DNA of 62,891 nucleotides, from NCBI GenBank assembly GCA_902595755.1, contig CACJRF010000009.1, positions 1-62,891 on the forward strand, in the 5' to 3' direction. A model generated the notes under the pieces. That model did no database searches. It had not been told where the DNA came from and was given only the letters and a program-made list of their open reading frames with translations. The stretch is from an uncultured Alphaproteobacteria bacterium. GTDB taxonomy: Bacteria; Pseudomonadota; Alphaproteobacteria; Methylaequorales; Methylaequoraceae. Positions 53,561 to 61,393 of the stretch are shown piece after piece. The first letter of the stretch is position 1; every line of letters begins with the position of its first letter. The position numbers and the translations under genes are program-made.

Positions 53561-53579
53561 TATAATGATTATCATTATC
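53561..53579. promoter_or_regulatory. Fur-box-like palindrome overlapping the irr stop codon
   Basis: The 19 bases TATAATGATTATCATTATC match the classical Fur box at 17 of 19 positions, differing at the first base and the centre. They directly abut the Irr boxes and overlap the last two bases read by irr, so a single iron regulator of the Fur family could bind. The match may be partly chance in AT-rich DNA, but the adjacent Irr box makes a dual iron-control site plausible. Confidence 0.5.
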
Positions 53580-53991
53580 AGTCGGAAATATTTACAATAA
53601 CCTCTATCGAATTAAGTTTCTTTCCCTTTGGAATTTTTGGAAATTTGGAAATGTAAACCTTTTTGGAATCAATGTCAGTTAATTCGCCACTAGACTTACA
53701 AAAGAAATGGTGGTGTGATTCTAAGTTTGTGTCAAAATAAACTTTATCAGAGGAAGTTTTAACCATTTTGAGAATACCATGTGTGGTAAATTGGTTCAAA
53801 CAATTATAAATAGTAGCCAAGGAGATTTTAAGTCCTGTATTTTTAACTTTATTGTAAACATCTTCTGCTGAGAAATGCTGATTACCATTTTGAAACAAAG
53901 TTTTTATTAAATTTATTCTTTGTGATGTTAATTTTAGAGGAGAGTTACCAAGCATCTCTAAAGCTTTTTTAACATGTAAATTTTCAATCAT
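53578..53991 (-). CDS. irr: Fur-family iron regulator, Irr type
   Basis: The winged-helix half has LTSQRINLIKTLF, HFSAEDVYNKVK and ISLATIYNCLNQF, the Fur HTH pattern. The dimerisation half has the Irr-specific ESHHHFFCKSSGELTDID, which closely matches HHHFF-x-x-x-TGEL-TDI of Irr, rather than the HHDH-x-x-C-x-x-C motif of Fur/PerR. Irr senses iron through haem and, in Rhizobiales, binds ICE boxes such as the one next door. It lies 30 bases after the nitronate monooxygenase gene and may be co-transcribed with it. Confidence 0.88.
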   Translation of the reverse strand: MIENLHVKKALEMLGNSPLKLTSQRINLIKTLFQNGNQHFSAEDVYNKVKNTGLKISLATIYNCLNQFTTHGILKMVKTSSDKVYFDTNLESHHHFFCKSSGELTDIDSKKVYISKFPKIPKGKKLNSIEVIVNISD

Positions 53992-54021
53992 ATTGGTTTA
54001 GTATAGGAATTATAAAAAAAT

Positions 54022-55422
54022 TTACAATCCCTTCATTATTCTTTCAATAAGTTGGTTAACTCTTGGTACAAATCCATTTTTATAAAAGGGATCCATCGCA
54101 AACCTGTAAGCAGAGTGCCCAGCAAACATTAACTCATTCTCGAGATTGGAAATCCCATGACTTATTTTTTGGAGTGTCTTTTGTATACAAAATGACCTTG
54201 GATCTGCTTTTTTTCCAGTTGTTCCTTTTTCTTCTTGGGACCAATTACTAAATAGACATTGAGACAAACAACCCATACAATCAATTTGGTCTTTAACAAT
54301 TTGGCTTGCTTTTTTTATTGTCACCCAAATCAAAGTATTATTAGGAGTTGTCATTGGTTTTGAGAATCCTTTTTTTACCCATTCAAGTATTTTTGATTTA
54401 TCTGAATGTTTTACATAAAAGGTTCTTTTCCTAGGCCCAATTTCTATCTTCTCGTTAAATTCATTCGTTTGCTCCTTAAGAAATGGTGTCTGTCTCTCTG
54501 ACCTCTCTTCAAGTTCAATTAAAAAGTCATTTTTGACAGCTGAAGAATAAAATCCTGTTGGACTAAACCTATGAAGACTTACCTCACCTTTCTTTATTGT
54601 AAGAAGTTTTTTTTTCCATTCTTCTGGAATTGGACTTTCTTTAGTTAATAAAGGTCTCGTACCAAACTGAAATGCAATTTTTCCAATTTCATTATTGTCA
54701 ATCCAGTCCTCCCATTCTGATAGGTTCCATACACCTCCTGCCATTATAATTGGGGTATGTTCGAGATTAAACTGATTCATAAGCTTTCTCAAATCACTAA
54801 CTCTTTCATATGGGGGTTGTGGCTTAAGGGGATCTTCGCTATTGGAAAGTCCATTATGTCCCCCTGCTAGCCAAGGGTCTTCATAAACTACTCCTCCTAA
54901 AAATTGAGCAGTTTTTCTGTAAGATCTTTTCCAAAGAGCATTGAAAGCTCTTGCTGAGGATACTATTGGGTAGTAATAGATTCCAAATTTTGCTGCAATT
55001 TCCGATAATTTGTATGGCATCCCTGCACCGCAAGTTACTCCATCAATTATATTACTGGCTTTTTCTAATGTTCTAGTCAAAATTTCCTCTGCCGCTGCCA
55101 TTTCCCATAATATATTTACATGAATTGGTGCTTTATCTCCAGCAATATCCCTGGCAATTTTTGCTTGTTCAATTGCTCCAGAAACAGAAAAGTCAACAAG
55201 CTCTCTATGCCTTTTAGATCTTGTTTTTTCTTTATATACTTGCGGTATTAAGTTTCCATTTTCGTCATAAGAATCTGCATTCACCCCTGAAAAGGTACCT
55301 ACACCTCCAGCTTTAGCCCATGCCCCAGAACTTTCACCACTACTCACTGCGATGCCTTTACCCCCTTCCACGAGCGGAAGCACTTCTTTTCCTGACAAAA
55401 TAATAGAATCAATTTTTTTCAT
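54022..55422 (-). CDS. Nitronate monooxygenase family flavoprotein
   Basis: The TIM-barrel FMN enzyme contains GGKGIAVSSGESSGAWAKAGGVGTFSG, IIMAGGVWNLSEWEDW and the C-terminal FQFGTRPLLTKES that bind FMN phosphate. Members oxidise nitronates such as propionate 3-nitronate, or act as enoyl-ACP reductase relatives (FabK). The 466-residue size is longer than the usual 320-370 and includes a C-terminal extension with a Cys-rich GCLSQCLFSNWS stretch, which could bind a metal. The position between pnp and irr is of uncertain meaning. Confidence 0.85.
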   Translation of the reverse strand: MKKIDSIILSGKEVLPLVEGGKGIAVSSGESSGAWAKAGGVGTFSGVNADSYDENGNLIPQVYKEKTRSKRHRELVDFSVSGAIEQAKIARDIAGDKAPIHVNILWEMAAAEEILTRTLEKASNIIDGVTCGAGMPYKLSEIAAKFGIYYYPIVSSARAFNALWKRSYRKTAQFLGGVVYEDPWLAGGHNGLSNSEDPLKPQPPYERVSDLRKLMNQFNLEHTPIIMAGGVWNLSEWEDWIDNNEIGKIAFQFGTRPLLTKESPIPEEWKKKLLTIKKGEVSLHRFSPTGFYSSAVKNDFLIELEERSERQTPFLKEQTNEFNEKIEIGPRKRTFYVKHSDKSKILEWVKKGFSKPMTTPNNTLIWVTIKKASQIVKDQIDCMGCLSQCLFSNWSQEEKGTTGKKADPRSFCIQKTLQKISHGISNLENELMFAGHSAYRFAMDPFYKNGFVPRVNQLIERIMKGL

Positions 55423-55423
55423 A

Positions 55424-57496
55424 TTAGACGTCTTTGATACTTAATTTTACCTTACCTCTGTCATCAACTCCAATAACTTTTACTTTTACTTGATCACCTT
55501 CTTTTACAACATCAGTAGTTTTTTCAACCCTTTCATCTTTAAGTTGGCTTATATGAACGAGTCCATCTCTTGAACCAAGGAAATTAACAAAAGCTCCAAA
55601 GTCAGTTGTTTTAACTACTTTTCCTTCGTATATTTTACCTATTTCAGGTTCAGCTACGATTTCATCAATCATTTCTTTAGCAATTTTTCCATCGCTAGAC
55701 TTTGATGCAAATATAGTAACATTACCATCATCATCTATCTCAACTTTAGCAGAAGATTTTTCGCAGATATCTTTTATCACTTTTCCTCCCGAACCGATCA
55801 CTTCTCTAATTTTAGATTTATCAATTTTAATTTTTTGAATTTGAGGTGCATTTGGTTTGGTATCCTTTCTAGCCTCAGTAATTGCTTTTCCCATTTCTTT
55901 AAGTATATGTTTTCTTGCCTTTAGTGCTTTATATAAAGCGTCATCCATTATATCTTTTGTTATTCCGTTAACTTTTATATCCATTTGAAGCGATGTAATT
56001 CCTGATTCTGTCCCAGCCACTTTAAAATCCATATCTCCTAAGTGATCTTCATCTCCTAATATATCTGTAAGAACAACAAAATCTTTACTTTCTTTTATTA
56101 AACCCATGGCGATCCCCGCTACAGGTTTTGGAAGTGGAACACCTGCATCCATTAGTGATAGTGACGCACCACACACTGTTGCCATTGAAGATGATCCATT
56201 AGATTCTGTGATTTCCGAGACAACTCTCAAAGTGTATGGAAACTCTTCAATTTGTTTTAAAACAGGATTAATTGCTCTCCAAGCAAGTTTACCATGACCA
56301 ACTTCTCTTCTTCCAGTAGAGCCAATTCTTCCAGCCTCTCCAACTGAGAACGGGGGGAAGTTATAATGCAACAAAAATTTTTCTTTCATGTCCCCATCCA
56401 AAGTGTCCAAAAGTTGCTCATCACTTGATGTTCCAAGCGTTGTTGTAACTAATGCTTGGGTTTCCCCTCTGGTGAATAATGCACTACCATGTACATTTTC
56501 TAGAATATTTACTCTAGAGTCTATAGCTCTAACATCATCAAGGCCTCTGCCATCAATTCTTTTATTTGTTTTTATGACAGCAGATCTTACAATATTCTTT
56601 TCTATTTTTTTAATTTCACTTTTTAATAAAAAATCTTCGTCATCTTCAGATGTCTCAAAATTTGAAAATATTTTCTTTCTAGCTTCCGAAAGTGACTCAT
56701 TTCTTTTCTTTTTTTCCTTAATCTCATATAATGGGGTCAGTTCTTTCGTCGCCAATGAAATAAGTTCTTTTAAAAAAGTTAATTTTTTTTTTGATGGAAT
56801 TTCCCATGATTCCTTCGCACACTTTTCAGCAAGCTCAATAATTTTATGAATAACAGGTTGAAACTGTTCAAATCCGAATTGAACAGCTCCTAACATAATT
56901 TCTTCTTTCAGCTCTGATGCCTCGGACTCTACCATCAAAACTCCATCTCTAGTTCCAGCAACAACAAGATCAAGTTGACTATTTTTTATTTCCTCCGTAG
57001 TTGGATTAAGTACATAATCACCTTCTATGTAACCCACTCTTGCCGACGCAATTGGCCCAAGAAATGGAAGGCCTGCCAATGTTAATGCTGCAGACGATCC
57101 AATCATTGCGCAGGTCGCGGGGTCGCTTTCACCATCATAATCTATAACTGTACAAATGACCTGCGTCTCATTCTTGAAGTCTTCATGGAATAAAGGGCGA
57201 ATTGGCCTATCAATTAATCTAGAGTTAAGGATTTCTATCTCGGAGGGTCTCCCCTCTCTTTTAAAAAAACCGCCTGGAATTTTTCCTGCAGCATACCCTT
57301 TTTCTATATAATGTACAGATAAAGGGAAAAAGTCTATTGTTGGGTCGTAATCTTTTGATGCTACAACTGTGCATAAAACTGAGGTTTTTCCTAATGTTGC
57401 AAGAACGGACCCATCTGCTTGTCTTGCCATTAAGCCTGTTTCAAGTTTTAGATTGAGTCCTTTCCAATCTAATTGTACTGATGATATGTCAAACAT
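55424..57496 (-). CDS. pnp: Polynucleotide phosphorylase
   Basis: Two RNase PH domains (first around [24 protein letters not shown], second around [20 protein letters not shown] and [14 protein letters not shown]) are followed by a KH domain with [15 protein letters not shown] and an S1 domain with [16 protein letters not shown]. At 690 residues it is full length. It phosphorolyses RNA 3' ends and works with RNase E in mRNA decay. It lies 22 bases after rpsO, the conserved order, and the shared transcript may be autoregulated. Confidence 0.98.
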   Translation of the reverse strand: MFDISSVQLDWKGLNLKLETGLMARQADGSVLATLGKTSVLCTVVASKDYDPTIDFFPLSVHYIEKGYAAGKIPGGFFKREGRPSEIEILNSRLIDRPIRPLFHEDFKNETQVICTVIDYDGESDPATCAMIGSSAALTLAGLPFLGPIASARVGYIEGDYVLNPTTEEIKNSQLDLVVAGTRDGVLMVESEASELKEEIMLGAVQFGFEQFQPVIHKIIELAEKCAKESWEIPSKKKLTFLKELISLATKELTPLYEIKEKKKRNESLSEARKKIFSNFETSEDDEDFLLKSEIKKIEKNIVRSAVIKTNKRIDGRGLDDVRAIDSRVNILENVHGSALFTRGETQALVTTTLGTSSDEQLLDTLDGDMKEKFLLHYNFPPFSVGEAGRIGSTGRREVGHGKLAWRAINPVLKQIEEFPYTLRVVSEITESNGSSSMATVCGASLSLMDAGVPLPKPVAGIAMGLIKESKDFVVLTDILGDEDHLGDMDFKVAGTESGITSLQMDIKVNGITKDIMDDALYKALKARKHILKEMGKAITEARKDTKPNAPQIQKIKIDKSKIREVIGSGGKVIKDICEKSSAKVEIDDDGNVTIFASKSSDGKIAKEMIDEIVAEPEIGKIYEGKVVKTTDFGAFVNFLGSRDGLVHISQLKDERVEKTTDVVKEGDQVKVKVIGVDDRGKVKLSIKDV

Positions 57497-57518
57497 TTAT
57501 AAATCTCCATTATTAAAC

Positions 57519-57773
57519 TTATCGTCTCAATCCAAGAGATTTAATAATTGACTCATAGTTCTCAGCGCTCTTCTTCTTTACATAAATTAAGAGTTTTTTC
57601 CTTTTTCCAACAAGTTTCATTAAACCTCTTCTGGTGTTGTGATCTTTTTTGTTAATTTTAAGATGTTCAGTCAAGAGTTTTATTCTGTTTGTGAATCTTT
57701 CAATTTGAAACTCACTACTACCAGTATTTGATTCAGATTTTATCTTTTTATCTTCATTAGATTTCTCTACCAT
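57519..57773 (-). CDS. rpsO: Small ribosomal subunit protein S15
   Basis: The S15 core is clear: [33 protein letters not shown] and the C-terminal [11 protein letters not shown]. The 84 residues are a few shorter than the common 88-89, and the N-terminal segment [16 protein letters not shown] differs from the usual TAERKQELI-x-E-Y pattern. S15 binds 16S rRNA helices 20 and 22. The linkage truB-rpsO-pnp is conserved. Confidence 0.96.
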   Translation of the reverse strand: MVEKSNEDKKIKSESNTGSSEFQIERFTNRIKLLTEHLKINKKDHNTRRGLMKLVGKRKKLLIYVKKKSAENYESIIKSLGLRR

Positions 57774-57801
57774 AATTCAATACCTTTCAGACTCTGAAAT
57801 A

Positions 57802-58701
57802 TTAACTAACCAGGATCCTTTTTGGATAGAAATTTTTTTTTTTTATAAGGCCCAACGCTACAATTTCACTTTCGTGTCTAGCAAAGAAATACTTCTCACT
57901 AGGGTTGATAAATTTATCGTTTTCAAAAAAACTCATTTCTATGCAATTACCATTCAAAACTTTATTTAATTGTTTTTCATTAATTTCTAAGACTTTGATC
58001 CAACTAAAAACTTGGTCAATTGGTTCAATTACCTTATTCTGGTCATCACTATGCACTAAACTTAAAAAATAATCCAGTGAAATTAGATTTTTATTAAAAT
58101 TACCGAAACCCACCCTTCTTAGCTGGATTAAAACACCTACAGTACCAAGTGCTTCAGATATTGATTCTGCCAAACTCCTTATGTAAGTACCAGATGAACA
58201 TTTTACATAAAATTCCGCTTTATCAAATGAAAGTTGTTTAAGAAGTTTTAAACTTAAAATTTTTACCTCTCTTTTTTTTAACTCAAAACCTATTTTTTTT
58301 CTTGCTAAAGTGTAGGCTCTTGAACCGTTAATTTTGATTGAAGAATACCTAGGAGGTGTTTGTTTAATTTTTCCAACAAAATTTGGTAAAATTTTTTTTA
58401 TATTGTAATTTTGAGGGAACTTTTTTTTTTCTTTAATTACCCTTCCTGCAAGATCACCCGTATCAGTTTGCTTCCCCCAACAAATTGTAAAAATATATTC
58501 TTTATCTACTTTTTCAGCTAAATTTATGACCTTTGTAGCATGACCTATAGCAATGGGAAGACAACCAGAGGCAAGTGGGTCGAGTGTCCCCACAAATCCT
58601 GCTTTTACTCTGCCTAAATTTAACCTCACTTTTTGAAGCAATGAGTTCGACGTTAAACCAATTGGCTTATCAATAAAAATCCATCCATTTTTTTTTAACA
58701 T
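57802..58701 (-). CDS. truB: tRNA pseudouridine-55 synthase
   Basis: The catalytic Asp lies in GFVGTLDPLASGCLPIAIG, with the earlier GWIFIDKPIGLTSN and the later KCSSGTYIRSLAESI blocks typical of TruB. It makes pseudouridine 55 in the T loop of tRNAs. Length 299 is normal. It follows rbfA by 22 bases in the nusA-infB-rbfA-truB-rpsO-pnp order. The C-terminal PUA-like portion is short. Confidence 0.97.
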   Translation of the reverse strand: MLKKNGWIFIDKPIGLTSNSLLQKVRLNLGRVKAGFVGTLDPLASGCLPIAIGHATKVINLAEKVDKEYIFTICWGKQTDTGDLAGRVIKEKKKFPQNYNIKKILPNFVGKIKQTPPRYSSIKINGSRAYTLARKKIGFELKKREVKILSLKLLKQLSFDKAEFYVKCSSGTYIRSLAESISEALGTVGVLIQLRRVGFGNFNKNLISLDYFLSLVHSDDQNKVIEPIDQVFSWIKVLEINEKQLNKVLNGNCIEMSFFENDKFINPSEKYFFARHESEIVALGLIKKKNFYPKRILVS

Positions 58702-58723
58702 CAGAAATCCAGGAAGTGCTAGC

Positions 58724-59083
58724 TCAAACTAAATCTTTAAAACTTTTAACTTTAAACCTTAACCTGGGCGTATATCTTAAATCAATTTTTTTGGAGAATT
58801 CCTTGTTTATTTTATTAATGTGAGACTCTATCAGAGCTAAATAAAAACTTTCTTCTAATTTATTTTTATAATTTAAGTCACTTACAATAATTGTAGCAAT
58901 TTTTCCATCTTTAGAAAGAGATACATCAGAAATTGAAAATAAAAAGCTATCTTCACTAGAATTTGAGAAATCAATTGCTTGAAATGTATCAGCAACAGCT
59001 CTTTTAACTAACTCTGATATTTTTTTTATTCTTGAATTTTTTCTTTCTTCCTTAATTAATTCTAAACTAAAGTTTTTTTTCAT
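58724..59083 (-). CDS. rbfA: 30S ribosome-binding factor A
   Basis: The 119-residue protein matches RbfA: SRIKKISELVKRAVADTF-like N-terminus (starting at KNSRIKKI), a KH-like ISDVSLSKDGKIATIIVSD and LRYTPRLRFKVKS near the end. It assists 16S rRNA maturation and cold-shock adaptation. It overlaps infB by 17 bases and precedes truB. Confidence 0.95.
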   Translation of the reverse strand: MKKNFSLELIKEERKNSRIKKISELVKRAVADTFQAIDFSNSSEDSFLFSISDVSLSKDGKIATIIVSDLNYKNKLEESFYLALIESHINKINKEFSKKIDLRYTPRLRFKVKSFKDLV

Positions 59084-61388
59084 TTTTCTCTCTCGTAAAG
59101 AATTTTAGAATATCGTTCTCTGAAACTTCGTTAAAATCTTTTAAGCCGATGCCACACTCAGTACCTGATGTTACTTCTTTAACCTGATCTTTTTCACGCC
59201 TTAAACTTAAAATATTCCCATCGAAAATTAACTTATCATCCCTAAAAACTTTAACAAAAGATTTAGAAGTTACTTTGCCACTTTGTATTATACAGCCTGC
59301 AATTTTTGAAGAGTCAGATAATTTAAAGACTTGTTTGATCAAGGCTTCACCAATTAAGGTTTCTTTTAATTCCTCTTCGCCCATTCCATCTAGTATCTTT
59401 TGTGCTTCATCAATAACTTCGTAAATTATTGAAAAATATTTAATTAGTATGTTCTCTCTTTTTGCTAGAGTTTTAGCTTGACTGTTTGCCTTAACATTAA
59501 AACCAAAAATTTTTGCATTTGACGCCGTAGCTAGGGTTACATCAGACTCATTAATTTCTCCAACACCTGTATGAATTATATTTACTTCAAATTTTTCAGA
59601 GTTCATTTTCTTAAGACTTTGCTCGATTGCTTCTTTTGAACCATGAACGTCTGCCTTAACAATTATAGAAATAATCTCCTTTTCTTCCTCCGAGGCGCTT
59701 TTAATCATTTGGTCTATTGAAACACGTGTAACCGAAGAATTCTGCTCTATTCTTTTTACTCTTGATCTGTATTGTGTAACCTCACGAGCTCTAGACTCAC
59801 TTTCTACAACAACTAGCTTGTCACCAGATTCTGGTGCACCAGACAAACCCTGCAATTCAACTGGATAACTTGGAGTAGCTCTTGACAACTTTGTACCTTG
59901 GTCACTATAAATAGCTCTTGCTTTTCCCCATTCTTTTCCAACAACAATAATGTCTCCTACCTTCAATGATCCATTTTGTACTAATACTGAGGCAACCGTT
60001 CCTTTTCCTTTTTCTACTTTAGACTCGATTACTGTACCTTCTGCATTTCTATTGGGGTTAGCTTTTAATTCTAACACTTCTGCTTGGAGAAGTATTGCTT
60101 CTAACAAATCATCTAAGCCTTCTTTAGTTTTTGCAGATACATTTACAAAAACGTTTTCTCCACCCATTTGCTCATTGATTATCTCATGCTTCATTAGATC
60201 TGTTTCTACTTTTTGTGGGTTAGCAGTAGGAAGATCAATTTTATTTACAGCTATTATAATTGGACATCCAGAAGCTTTTGCATGACTAATAGCCTCGATC
60301 GTTTGTTCATTAACACTATCATCAGCGGCAACGACTAAAATAATTATATCTGTGATATTTGATCCCCTTGCTCTCATTTGACTAAAAGCTGCGTGACCTG
60401 GAGTATCAATAAACGTTATCTTTTTCCTTGATTTTGTTTCAACAATATAGGACCCGATATGTTGTGTGATTCCCCCAGCTTCAGATGCTGCTACTTTTTT
60501 CTCTCTAATTGCATCAAGTATAGAGGTTTTTCCATGATCAACGTGTCCCATTACTGTAACAACGGGTGGTCTTTCTATAAGCTCATTCTGATTATCTATT
60601 GGTCCATCCAAGCCAACTTCTACGTCAGACTCACTCACTCTTTTTGGGATATGTCCTAACTCAAGCACTAATAGTTCAGCTGTATCAGCATCAATAGTTT
60701 GATTTATGGTAGCCATTACTCCCAGTTTCATAAGACTTTTAATTAAGTTTGATGATTTTTCAGCTAATCTTGAGGCTAACTCACCAACAGTTATTACTTC
60801 GGGGATAATTATTTCTTTTTTCTTTTTTTCTTTTGTTTCCAGATTTTCTTTAGATTCTGGTTGATCAACTTTTCTTTGCTTAGCTTTTTCTCTTGCTCTT
60901 TTAATTGCTGCTAATGATCTCACTTTTTCATTATCATCATCTAAGGCTTGAGATATTGTAAGTTTGCCTTGTCTTCTGTTTTCAAAACTTTTAGGGCTCT
61001 TAGGAAATTTTGGTGGTCTATTTTTTTCGGGAGGCTCTTGTTGTGAATCATTCAGGTTTTTTTTTTGTTCAAGTATTGGTTTGCTAGCAGGTTTTTTTGA
61101 AGAACGTTTAACATTTAAATCTCTTATACCTTCCTTTGGTGCTTTAGGTAAATCAGTAAGAATCTTTTTTGTATCATTTGGTTCATCCGTTAGAACTTCC
61201 CTCTCTTCACTTTGATTATCATTATGTTGTTTATCGATTGTGGAAAAAGTTCTCTTTTTTTTAACCTCAACTGAAACAGATTTACTTCTACCATGAGAAA
61301 AGTTTTGTTTAATTTGACCTGCATTGAAAGTTTTTTTTAGCTGAAGCTTTCCGGTTAAAGTCGTTTTCTTATCTTTATTTTCTTCCAT
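59067..61388 (-). CDS. infB: Translation initiation factor IF-2
   Basis: The N-terminal 240 residues are low-complexity, lysine-rich and contain a KRAREKAKQR patch. The GTPase domain shows G1 GHVDHGKTS, G3 DTPGHAAF and G4 NKID, with SAKTKEGL downstream. The C-terminal IF2 domains end with GTECGIGLKDF. At 773 residues it is a compact bacterial form. It positions fMet-tRNA on the ribosome and follows nusA by five bases; no YlxR-like gene is between them, as there is in many alphaproteobacteria. Confidence 0.98.
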   Translation of the reverse strand: MEENKDKKTTLTGKLQLKKTFNAGQIKQNFSHGRSKSVSVEVKKKRTFSTIDKQHNDNQSEEREVLTDEPNDTKKILTDLPKAPKEGIRDLNVKRSSKKPASKPILEQKKNLNDSQQEPPEKNRPPKFPKSPKSFENRRQGKLTISQALDDDNEKVRSLAAIKRAREKAKQRKVDQPESKENLETKEKKKKEIIIPEVITVGELASRLAEKSSNLIKSLMKLGVMATINQTIDADTAELLVLELGHIPKRVSESDVEVGLDGPIDNQNELIERPPVVTVMGHVDHGKTSILDAIREKKVAASEAGGITQHIGSYIVETKSRKKITFIDTPGHAAFSQMRARGSNITDIIILVVAADDSVNEQTIEAISHAKASGCPIIIAVNKIDLPTANPQKVETDLMKHEIINEQMGGENVFVNVSAKTKEGLDDLLEAILLQAEVLELKANPNRNAEGTVIESKVEKGKGTVASVLVQNGSLKVGDIIVVGKEWGKARAIYSDQGTKLSRATPSYPVELQGLSGAPESGDKLVVVESESRAREVTQYRSRVKRIEQNSSVTRVSIDQMIKSASEEEKEIISIIVKADVHGSKEAIEQSLKKMNSEKFEVNIIHTGVGEINESDVTLATASNAKIFGFNVKANSQAKTLAKRENILIKYFSIIYEVIDEAQKILDGMGEEELKETLIGEALIKQVFKLSDSSKIAGCIIQSGKVTSKSFVKVFRDDKLIFDGNILSLRREKDQVKEVTSGTECGIGLKDFNEVSENDILKFFTREKNEKKL

Positions 61389-61393
61389 TTTTT

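Noticed and set aside
56388-56849. A 153-codon plus-strand open frame inside pnp
   Set aside because: It is a serine/phenylalanine-rich shadow of the pnp coding strand, with no motif, RBS or promoter.
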